Shown here: positions 1 through 5,035 of the stretch, piece by piece | Layout of the letters: every line of letters starts with the position of its first letter | Numbering within the stretch: the stretch's first letter is position 1 | Source of the DNA: Coleofasciculus sp. S288 | Lineage (GTDB): Bacteria > Cyanobacteriota > Cyanobacteriia > Cyanobacteriales > Coleofasciculaceae | Direction of reading: 5' to 3' | Assembly (NCBI GenBank): GCA_020216575.1 | Contig: JAIUYC010000424.1 | Span: forward strand, 1-5,035 | DNA: 5,035 bases | Made by a program: the position numbers and the translations under genes | The notes under the pieces: model-generated | The model's database searches: none | Seen by the model: only the letters and a program-made list of their open reading frames with translations | What the model was told of the DNA's origin: nothing

Positions 1-1292
1 TGCAAGCATTTCACGACTCGGTGCAACTGTATCAAGCCGAACCCTCTCTCACCCGGGAACAGTTGCAGCAACGGGTACAAATGCAAATGTTCCAAGAAAC
101 GGAGCTAGTGATTGACCCAGCATTCTTCAGTGCATTAAAGCAGCACTTTCCCCAGATTAGCCATATACAGATGCAGTTAATGCGGGGTCGCGATCATAAT
201 GAGATGACTCAGTTTCGGTACAATGTGATTCTGCATATCGGGGCGCAAATGGATTGTAGAAGAACCTCCCTCAATCTCCTCGAAACAGGAGCAAGTAAGA
301 ATACTGCGTCTCCCTCCCCGTTGCGGGAAGGGCTGGGGAAGGGTTCGATAGAGTTGCTGGACTGGTCTACAGATAATCTAACGGCGGCAAAGGTACATCA
401 ACTGTTAACCGACAAACAACCAGAGATACTATGCATCACTCATATCCCTAATGCGCGAGTGATAGCAGCAGTTAAAACGGCAGAATGGCTCTCTGGTACA
501 GGAGAATTTAAAACGGTAGGTCAGTTTCAGAAAGCCTTGCAGGAACTCCAAGATTTGGGAGTGGAACCAGAGGATTGGTGGGCAATTGGTGAAGAATTAC
601 CATACAGCGTTGAAATTAGCTGGTCAGATTCCGGTTCTGATGGACGCTATGACGTATTATTTGTACGCTCTCCAACTGAAGGACACTCAAGTGTAAGTCA
701 ATTGATACCGTTGATGCAGCAAGAAGAACACCTGCGTCCGTGGCAATCTTATGTCAATAATCCCTTACAAGCAAAGGCAGCTCGTAAATTGGTGCCGCAG
801 TTACAGGCTTATTTAGCACAAAAGCTGCCTGAGTACATGCTGCCTTCAGCTTATATGGTGCTGGAGTCGTTGCCACTTACCCCGAATGGTAAAGTAGATC
901 GCCGCGCTTTACCTGCGCCTGACCCAATTAAACCAGAATTAGCAGGGGCGTATGTTGCGCCTCGGACTGCTGTTGAGGACGTGCTGGTGAAAATTTTTGC
1001 TCAGGTTCTGGGACTGAAACGAGTGGGTATCCATGATAATTTCTTTGAATTGGGGGGTCATTCCTTACTAGCAACTCAGCTTGTATCGAGAGTGCGCGAT
1101 GCATTTGGGGTGGAGTTGCCTTTGCGGAGTGTATTTGAGGCACCTGCGATCGCACAATTATCTCAAGTAGTTGAACGCTTGAAAGACAACAAACCTCAAA
1201 GTAAAGCCCCAGCCTTAGTCCCAATTTCTCGCGAGAGTCGTCGGATGAGGTTATCCTCGCTGAACAAAGAAAGGAAAGAGAAGCACCCGTAG
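1..1292 (+). CDS. NRPS C-terminal part: NMT (end) - A domain tail - PCP, 5' partial
   Basis: This is the end of an NRPS. The frame is open from base 3, so the GTG at 21 is internal, not a start. Residues are numbered from 21. Residues 1-225 match the C-terminal part of an N-methyltransferase inserted in an A domain between A8 and A9 (IDPAFFSALKQHFPQISHIQ, 31-50; RGRDHNEMTQFRYNVILHIG, 55-74; then PNARVIAAVKTAEWL). This domain would N-methylate the bound amino acid from SAM; its SAM-binding motifs lie upstream of the window. A9 (LPEYMLPSAY, 269-278) and A10 (LPLTPNGKVDRRAL, 284-297; catalytic Lys291) follow. The PCP (about 312-385) has DNFFELGGHSLL with Ser348 for phosphopantetheine. The protein ends in a basic tail (about 386-423), with no thioesterase, epimerase or further C domain. 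Residues about 76-110 are a repeat-derived insertion. The substrate cannot be read because A4-A5 are outside the window. Family assignment is firm; the product is unknown. Confidence 0.95.
   Translation, partial: QAFHDSVQLYQAEPSLTREQLQQRVQMQMFQETELVIDPAFFSALKQHFPQISHIQMQLMRGRDHNEMTQFRYNVILHIGAQMDCRRTSLNLLETGASKNTASPSPLREGLGKGSIELLDWSTDNLTAAKVHQLLTDKQPEILCITHIPNARVIAAVKTAEWLSGTGEFKTVGQFQKALQELQDLGVEPEDWWAIGEELPYSVEISWSDSGSDGRYDVLFVRSPTEGHSSVSQLIPLMQQEEHLRPWQSYVNNPLQAKAARKLVPQLQAYLAQKLPEYMLPSAYMVLESLPLTPNGKVDRRALPAPDPIKPELAGAYVAPRTAVEDVLVKIFAQVLGLKRVGIHDNFFELGGHSLLATQLVSRVRDAFGVELPLRSVFEAPAIAQLSQVVERLKDNKPQSKAPALVPISRESRRMRLSSLNKERKEKHP
311..344. repeat. Palindromic GC-rich cyanobacterial-type repeat inside the NMT coding sequence
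   Basis: The arms CCCTCCCCG (312-320) and CGGGAAGGG (324-332) pair at 8 of 9 positions around a TTG loop. A related G-rich stretch, CTGGGGAAGGG (333-343), follows. This layout of a C-rich arm, short loop, G-rich arm and second G-rich copy resembles a dispersed repeat family common in filamentous cyanobacteria; the family match is from memory, the hairpin is visible. It is translated in frame as part of a Ser/Pro/Gly-rich peptide (SPSPLREGLGKGS). The foreign segment probably extends upstream to about 250, because the conserved NMT sequence stops at LHIGA and resumes at LLDW. Confidence 0.75.
1146..1153. repeat. HIP1 octamer GCGATCGC
   Basis: Exact GCGATCGC inside the PCP coding region (residues ...APAIAQL...). 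HIP1 is greatly over-represented in many cyanobacterial genomes, so it serves as a taxonomic marker. Confidence 0.85.
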
Positions 1293-1317
1293 AGACGTTC
1301 CGCCGGAACGTCTTTAC
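1289..1317. repeat. Palindromic repeat overlapping the NRPS stop codon; possible terminator
   Basis: The arms GTAGAGACGTTCC (1289-1301) and GGAACGTCTTTAC (1305-1317) form a 13-bp stem with one G-U pair around a GCC loop. The central nine pairs, AGACGTTCC/GGAACGTCT, are perfect. Repeats of the GTAGAGACG...CGTCTCTAC type are widespread in Nostocales (from memory). The TAG stop of the upstream NRPS gene (1290-1292) lies in the left arm. The hairpin sits between two convergent genes, ending 8 bases before the DUF29 stop codon. It could therefore block transcription from either side. There is no real U-tract, so a classical intrinsic terminator is uncertain. Confidence 0.8.
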
Positions 1318-1325
1318 AACTCCTG

Positions 1326-1811
1326 CTAATTGGAGTCTGACTCAAATTTTTGACCTGGGAAAAATGAGGAGTCTAATACCTGCTCTAAGCTATAAAAGCA
1401 CTCTTGGGGAAAATCTTTGTAATTCAAAGAAGTTTCGCGAACAGCTAAGTCTACTCCATCCTGGTAAGCTTTCTCCAACACTTCAGCTCCGTAAGGTTTC
1501 AAGCTGGGACTTTCTTCAAGCAAATCCCTAATTCTACGACGCTGTTCCCGAATTGTCGCCAACCAGCTTTTAGAACGATGACTAGGCTGAAACTCCCACT
1601 TGAGTAAATGTCCTAATAAAATCCCCAAACGGTTCCTCAACTCCTGTCGTTGTTGTTTGCCCAACGATTCAATCTCCTCAACCAAGTTTGAGATATCTAA
1701 GCAGTCCCAGACACCATCTTTGAGAAATTTAGCTTGTTCAATCGTCCAGGCATAAAAATCTGTGTCGTATAGTCCACAATTCTTAGACATTTCCGTTGGT
1801 GTTTTGGTCAT
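1326..1811 (-). CDS. DUF29 domain-containing protein
   Basis: A complete 161-residue protein that I recognise as DUF29, an uncharacterised family present in many copies in cyanobacteria. The family pattern is visible in order: LYDTDFYAWTIEQAKFL (14-30), DISNLVEEIESLG (39-51), LLGHLLKWEFQPSHRSKSWL (65-84), TIREQRRRIRDLLEESPSLKP (86-106), AVRETSLNYKDFP (123-135) and EQVLDSSFFP (143-152). The protein looks soluble and mostly helical, with no signal peptide or membrane segment, and the length is usual for the family. The start at 1811 gives MTKTPTEM; an in-frame ATG at 1790 is an alternative, and neither has a clear ribosome binding site. The gene is convergent with the upstream NRPS and divergent from the downstream one. 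Function is unknown, and nothing in its sequence ties it to peptide synthesis; it may be an unrelated passenger. Confidence 0.9.
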   Translation of the reverse strand: MTKTPTEMSKNCGLYDTDFYAWTIEQAKFLKDGVWDCLDISNLVEEIESLGKQQRQELRNRLGILLGHLLKWEFQPSHRSKSWLATIREQRRRIRDLLEESPSLKPYGAEVLEKAYQDGVDLAVRETSLNYKDFPQECFYSLEQVLDSSFFPGQKFESDSN

Positions 1812-1812
1812 A

Positions 1813-1820
1813 GCGATCGC
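1813..1820. repeat. HIP1 octamer GCGATCGC
   Basis: Exact GCGATCGC one base upstream of the DUF29 start codon (on the minus strand), where a ribosome binding site would normally partly lie. It may be why no Shine-Dalgarno sequence is seen there. Confidence 0.85.
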
Positions 1821-1851
1821 AAGTCCGTGAGCGTCAGCACTACTGCTCTTC

Positions 1852-1874
1852 AGATTGCTAAGTTAGCTCAATCT
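1852..1874. promoter_or_regulatory. Imperfect palindrome in the divergent intergenic region, possible operator
   Basis: The core GCTAA-G-TTAGC (1857-1867) is a perfect inverted repeat. Outer arms AGATT (1852-1856) and AATCT (1870-1874) extend it, interrupted only by TC (1868-1869) on one side, giving ten paired positions in 23 nt. It lies just downstream of the candidate minus-strand -10 and near the expected transcription start of the DUF29 gene, a typical place for a repressor site. With a one-base loop it fits a protein-binding DNA palindrome better than an RNA hairpin. No regulator is identified. Confidence 0.35.
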
Positions 1875-1903
1875 ATTCTAGTTATTACAGCCGTTATAAC
1901 CAA
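1875..1903 (-). promoter_or_regulatory. Candidate sigma70-type promoter for the DUF29 gene
   Basis: Read on the minus strand, TTGGTT (1898-1903) and TAGAAT (1875-1880) are separated by exactly 17 bases, matching 3/6 and 5/6 of the -35 and -10 consensus. Transcription would start near 1868, leaving a leader of about 57 nt before the ATG at 1811. On the plus strand, for the downstream NRPS, TATAAC (1895-1900) and TAAAAT (1911-1916) resemble -10 boxes, but neither has a convincing -35, so I do not call a forward promoter. I see no NtcA-type GTA-N8-TAC site. Confidence 0.3.
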
Positions 1904-1948
1904 GTAGCAGTAAAATGACAAAACGCTTAAACGACTAGCTCAGCACTT

Positions 1949-4900
1949 ATGAGCCAGCATCTTGCTGACAACTCCCACACGGTGACTGAAGAAAAACTCA
2001 ATAGTCCTGAAGAAGCAGAGGTTTTTGTCTTTCCTGCATCCTTTGCTCAAGCTAGGCTGTGGTTTCTTGATCGCTTATTTCCAGGCAATCCCTTCTACAA
2101 TGTTTCCGCAGCACTTGGCCTAACAGGTTCGCTCAACATTGCCGCACTAGAGCAAACATTCAACGAAATTGTGCGTCGTCATGAAGTGTTGCGTACTACC
2201 TTTAGGATGCTGGATGGGCAACTTGTCCAAGTAATCGCTCCCAGCTTAACCATACCTTTGCCCGTGGTAGATTTGCGATCGCTACCCGCCACCGAGCAGG
2301 AAGCTGAAGCCCGACGGCTAGCAATTGAGAAGCAAGCACGTCCTTTCGATTTATGCTCCGAACCGTTACTGCGAGTAATCCTCCTACAGCTAGATTCGTC
2401 AGAACACATACTTCTGCTAAATCTGCACCACATTATCTGCGATGGTTGGTCTATTGGAGTGCTAATTCGGGAACTTGGAGCGCTTTACACCGCCTTTGCC
2501 AACAATCAGCCGTCTCCCTTACCGGAACTACCCATCCAATATGCAGACTTTTCCGACTGGCAGCGCGAATGGCTACACGGTGAAGTTCTAGAGACTCAGT
2601 TAGCTTACTGGAAGCAGCAACTCAACAATCTCCCTTTACTCAACTTGCCTACTAATCGGCCTCGCCCTGTGACTCCAACCTACCGAGGGGCGACGCTATT
2701 TCTAGAGCTACCCCTAAATCTGAGTGAGGAACTAGAAACACTCTCGCAGCACCAAGGGAGTAGTCTGTTCATGACCCTTTTAGCTGCATTTCAGACCCTA
2801 CTCTATCGCTACACGCAGCAAGAGGATATTGTAGTCGGTTCTGCGATCGCTAATCGCAACCGCAGCGAAATAGAAGGGCTAATTGGCTTTTTTATCAATA
2901 GCCTGGTGCTACGTACCAATTTATCAGGCAACCCAACCTTTCTGGAACTGCTGGACACAGTACGGGAGGTAGCACTAGGAGCCTATTCCCATCAGGACTT
3001 ACCCTTTGAGAAACTGGTGGAGGAACTGCATCCAGAGCGTAACCTCAGCCATCATCCATTATTCCAAGTCGTATTCAGCCTGCAAAACACGCCAATCAAG
3101 GCACTAGAGTTGCCTGGACTCTCGCTCTCGCGGCTGGACTTCGACAACCCCAGTGCCAAGTTTGACCTAGAATTTCATCTGTGGGAATCCCCGGATGGAC
3201 TTAGAGGACAGGTCATTTACTGCACTGATTTATTTGATGAGGCTACCATTACCCGGATGCTAGGACATTTCCAAGTTCTGCTAGAAGGGATTGTCGCCAA
3301 TCCAGAGCAGCGCCTCTGTGAATTACCGATTTTAACCAAGGCAGAGCAGCATCAATTACTGGTAGAGTTCAATCAGAATCAATCCCAAATCGAGCAGTGC
3401 TTTCATCAGTTGTTTGAAGCACAGGTAGAAAAGACACCTGATGCTATAGCTGTAGTCTTTGAAGACAAACAACTCACCTACCGACAGCTAAACAACCGCA
3501 GCAACCAACTGGCGCATCACTTGCAAAAACTAGGGGTAGGCCTAGACGTTCTAGTCGGTATTTGTCTAGAGCGTTCCGTAGAGATGATAGTAGGAGTCCT
3601 GGGCATCCTCAAAGCAGGTGGAGCCTATGTGCCGTTAGATCCCACCTATCCTCAAGAGCGCCTTAACTTCATGCTGGAGGATGCCCAGGTATCAATCTTG
3701 CTCACTCATTCTGTTTTAGCCCCCCTTAAAAAGGGGGGTTGGGGGGAGCGAGCCAAGTGTAGCGGACAGCAACATAACTTATCCGTGGTTTGCCTAGACA
3801 AAAACGCGGATGCAATTGCTCAACAGAGTCAAGAAAACCCAACCAGCAGCGTAGCCCCCGACAACTTAGCTTATGCCATCTACACTTCTGGCTCAACAGG
3901 AAAGCCTAAAGGCGTTCTAATTGAGCATAGAGGACTATGCAGCTTAGCAGAAGCCCAGATTCAGACTTTCAACTTACAGCCAAGTGACCGTATCCTACAA
4001 TTCGCGTCTCTGAGTTTCGATGCTTCAATCTTCGAGATTGTCATGGCGTTGCGAAATGGAGCAACACTCTACTTAGCTAGAAAGGAATCGTTACTACCAG
4101 GGACACCCCTACTCCAACTGCTGCGCGACAATGCAATTACCCACATCACGTTCCCGCCCTCTGTATTGGCAGTTCTACCTGCACAAAAACTTCCGGCACT
4201 GCGGACAATCATCTCTGCGGGAGAAGCCTGTTCCACTGATATTGTAAGAAGCTGGGCTTTAGGTCGTCGGTTCTTCAACGCTTACGGACCAACTGAAGCA
4301 ACTGTTTGGTCTACCGTAGCAGAACTGCGTAACAACAGCAAGAAACCCTCTATAGGTCGCCCCATTACTAATACGCAAGTTTATATCTTGGACTCCCATT
4401 TACAGCCTGTACCTATCGGCATTCCTGGAGAGTTATGCATTGGTGGTGACGGACTAGCACGAGGCTACCTCAACCAGCCTGAGTTAACCGCTCTTGGATT
4501 TATTCCTCATCCTTTTAGCGATAAACCAGGAGAGCGGCTATACAAAACGGGTGACTTAGCTTGTTATCGGCCTGACGGCAATATCGAGTTTTTAGGCCGC
4601 ATCGACGAGCAAGTAAAGATTCGCGGGTTCCGTATTGAGTTGGGAGAGATTGAGGCGGTGCTGAATCAGCATCCCTTCGTGAGAGAGGCGGTTGCGATTT
4701 GCTGTAAGCAGCAGCGCTGTGCGCAAAGAGCGCCCCACTTCGCTAACGCTATCGCAAAAGAAGACCTATCTGGTAACAAGCGCCTAGTTGCTTACATCAT
4801 CCCTGACGGTAGGAGTGGATTGAATAAGGATGTTACTGGAACGAGCGCCAGTAGAGATAAACCTGTCCCTATCAATCCAAAATCGCACGACTTGCGCCAC

Positions 4901-5035
4901 TTTCTCAAAGGAAAGTTGCCAGAGTATATGGTTCCCTCAGCTTTTGTAATGTTGGATAGGTTGCCGCTGACGCCCAATGGTAAAGTTGACCGTTGCGCCC
5001 TGAAAAGGCTTAATCTAGAAAAGACTGAATTAGCA
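1949..5035 (+). CDS. NRPS, N-terminal part: LCL condensation - adenylation (Phe-like code), 3' partial
   Basis: The first 1029 residues of an NRPS, open at the window end. ATG 1949 is the first start after an in-frame stop at 1928; no clear ribosome binding site is visible. The C domain (about 27-460) joins the upstream peptide to the new amino acid. It shows C1 SFAQARLWFLDRL (31-43), C2 RHEVLRTTF (77-85), active site HHIICDG (160-166, catalytic His161), C4 YADFSDWQ (198-205), C5 with IGFFINSLVLR (312-322), C6 HQDLPFEKLVEEL (348-360) and C7 RNLSHHPLFQVVFSLQN (364-380). The C2 form fits LCL, meaning an L-configured donor. The A domain (about 485-1020) has A2 LKAGGAYVPLDP (554-565), A3 YTSGSTGKPKG (645-655), A4 FDAS (690-693), A5 NAYGPTE (777-783), A7 YKTGDL (865-870), A8 RIDEQVKIRGFRIELGE (884-900), A9 LPEYMVPSAF (990-999) and A10 LPLTPNGKVD with Lys1012. 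The specificity code, D691 A692 F695 T734 I755 A757 A778 V786 W787 K1012, suggests an aromatic substrate, probably phenylalanine. Two in-frame insertions lie near 590-610 and 919-937. The PCP should follow beyond the window. Confidence 0.96.
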   Translation, partial: MSQHLADNSHTVTEEKLNSPEEAEVFVFPASFAQARLWFLDRLFPGNPFYNVSAALGLTGSLNIAALEQTFNEIVRRHEVLRTTFRMLDGQLVQVIAPSLTIPLPVVDLRSLPATEQEAEARRLAIEKQARPFDLCSEPLLRVILLQLDSSEHILLLNLHHIICDGWSIGVLIRELGALYTAFANNQPSPLPELPIQYADFSDWQREWLHGEVLETQLAYWKQQLNNLPLLNLPTNRPRPVTPTYRGATLFLELPLNLSEELETLSQHQGSSLFMTLLAAFQTLLYRYTQQEDIVVGSAIANRNRSEIEGLIGFFINSLVLRTNLSGNPTFLELLDTVREVALGAYSHQDLPFEKLVEELHPERNLSHHPLFQVVFSLQNTPIKALELPGLSLSRLDFDNPSAKFDLEFHLWESPDGLRGQVIYCTDLFDEATITRMLGHFQVLLEGIVANPEQRLCELPILTKAEQHQLLVEFNQNQSQIEQCFHQLFEAQVEKTPDAIAVVFEDKQLTYRQLNNRSNQLAHHLQKLGVGLDVLVGICLERSVEMIVGVLGILKAGGAYVPLDPTYPQERLNFMLEDAQVSILLTHSVLAPLKKGGWGERAKCSGQQHNLSVVCLDKNADAIAQQSQENPTSSVAPDNLAYAIYTSGSTGKPKGVLIEHRGLCSLAEAQIQTFNLQPSDRILQFASLSFDASIFEIVMALRNGATLYLARKESLLPGTPLLQLLRDNAITHITFPPSVLAVLPAQKLPALRTIISAGEACSTDIVRSWALGRRFFNAYGPTEATVWSTVAELRNNSKKPSIGRPITNTQVYILDSHLQPVPIGIPGELCIGGDGLARGYLNQPELTALGFIPHPFSDKPGERLYKTGDLACYRPDGNIEFLGRIDEQVKIRGFRIELGEIEAVLNQHPFVREAVAICCKQQRCAQRAPHFANAIAKEDLSGNKRLVAYIIPDGRSGLNKDVTGTSASRDKPVPINPKSHDLRHFLKGKLPEYMVPSAFVMLDRLPLTPNGKVDRCALKRLNLEKTELA
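2275..2282. repeat. HIP1 octamer GCGATCGC
   Basis: Exact GCGATCGC in the C-domain coding region, read as part of the ...DLRSLP... stretch (residues 108-113). Confidence 0.85.
2843..2850. repeat. HIP1 octamer GCGATCGC
   Basis: Exact GCGATCGC in the C-domain coding region, encoding part of GSAIAN just before the C5 motif. Confidence 0.85.
3718..3748. repeat. CCCCCTT/AAGGGGG-type palindromic repeat inside the A-domain coding sequence
   Basis: CCCCCCTT (3720-3727) and AAGGGGGG (3731-3738) form a perfect 8-bp stem around AAA; A3718 and G3719 can extend it with T3740 and T3739. A second G-run, GGGGGG (3741-3746), follows. This C-run / T-A centre / G-run / TT / G-run layout is a dispersed element familiar from cyanobacterial genomes (family match from memory). 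It is read in frame as APLKKGGWGE (591-600), between A2 and A3, in a loop that is normally short and variable. Because the reading frame is kept, the A domain continues normally into its A3 phosphate-binding motif. Confidence 0.85.
4703..4759. repeat. Probable repeat-derived insertion between A8 and A9
   Basis: Related A domains run directly from HPxVREAVV to a short acidic loop and then DKRLVAYV. Here HPFVREAVAIC is followed by about 18 extra residues, including KQQRCAQRAPHFANAIAK, before EDLSGNKRLVAYI. The underlying DNA is rich in GCGC, with GCGCT (4714-4718) and AGCGC (4729-4733) as an inverted pair, a repeated CGCT-AA-CGCT (4741-4748), and ACGCTATCGC (4746-4755), which contains a one-base variant of HIP1 (GCTATCGC). 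This texture resembles GC-rich interspersed repeats of Nostocales. No clean long hairpin is present, so the repeat assignment is an inference from composition and from the protein comparison. Confidence 0.5.

Noticed and set aside
21..23. GTG at 21 as the start codon of the first NRPS gene
   Set aside because: The frame is open to the window edge and upstream codons (QAFHDS) continue the NMT sequence; the gene is simply cut by the window.
928..1224. Minus-strand 98-codon open frame opposite the PCP
   Set aside because: It overlaps a clearly functional PCP coding region on the other strand and its translation shows no recognisable family features.
1319..1336. ACTCC/GGAGT inverted repeat at the DUF29 3' end as a terminator
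   Set aside because: Only five pairs with an eight-base loop and no following T-run on the minus strand; too weak to call.
1230..1990. One NRPS gene split into two by insertion of the DUF29 gene and repeat
   Set aside because: The first protein has a distinct basic tail after its PCP and the second has its own start with an N-terminal leader before C1, so two native genes are more likely, although an old split cannot be excluded.
2179..2583. Two overlapping open frames (minus 2179-2433, plus 2353-2583) in the C-domain region
   Set aside because: The continuous frame from 1949 carries all C-domain motifs here; these are shadows in other frames.
4069..4278. Minus-strand 69-codon open frame within the A domain
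   Set aside because: It lies opposite the A4-A5 coding region with no family resemblance and no visible ribosome binding site.
4792..4977. Minus-strand 61-codon open frame near the end
   Set aside because: It is antisense to the A8-A10 region of the NRPS; no independent support.
1..5035. CRISPR array, tRNA/rRNA genes, or transposase
   Set aside because: No regularly spaced direct repeats, no tRNA or rRNA signature, and no transposase-like frame were seen; the palindromic elements are short and non-coding in themselves.

Overview
The window is part of a cyanobacterial non-ribosomal peptide synthetase (NRPS) locus. Both large proteins resemble cyanobacterial NRPSs, and a DUF29-type gene, a family abundant in cyanobacteria, lies between them. 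The 8-bp palindrome GCGATCGC (HIP1) occurs four times in 5 kb, against roughly once per 65 kb expected at random, and several palindromic repeats are of kinds scattered through filamentous cyanobacterial genomes. I cannot name the genus or the peptide product.

Layout. Positions 1-1292 (+) are the 3' end of an NRPS gene: the C-terminal part of an N-methyltransferase (NMT) domain, the tail of an adenylation (A) domain (motifs A9 and A10), a peptidyl carrier protein (PCP) and a short basic tail. There is no thioesterase, so the chain must pass to another protein. A palindromic repeat at 1289-1317 contains this gene's stop codon. Positions 1326-1811 (-) encode a complete DUF29-family protein, convergent with the first NRPS gene. 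Positions 1812-1948 are a divergent intergenic region with a candidate minus-strand promoter and a 23-nt imperfect palindrome. Positions 1949-5035 (+) hold the first 1029 codons of a second NRPS, with an LCL-type condensation (C) domain and an almost complete A domain; the frame is still open at the window edge.

How the genes could work together. The upstream protein ends on a carrier domain after an N-methylating module, and the downstream protein begins with a C domain. The simplest reading is that the first hands its peptidyl thioester to the second in trans. The second A domain reads D-A-F-T-I-A-A-V-W-K at the ten specificity positions, which is close to phenylalanine codes. The DUF29 gene prevents a simple operon, so the second NRPS gene probably has its own promoter.

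Most unusual aspect. Palindromic repeat DNA has entered coding sequence and stayed in frame. One repeat adds about 25-30 residues in the NMT domain. A second (CCCCCCTT/AAGGGGGG) sits in the A2-A3 loop of the downstream A domain. A third GC-rich segment lies between A8 and A9. A fourth supplies a stop codon. All three internal insertions lie between conserved motifs and leave the core motifs intact.
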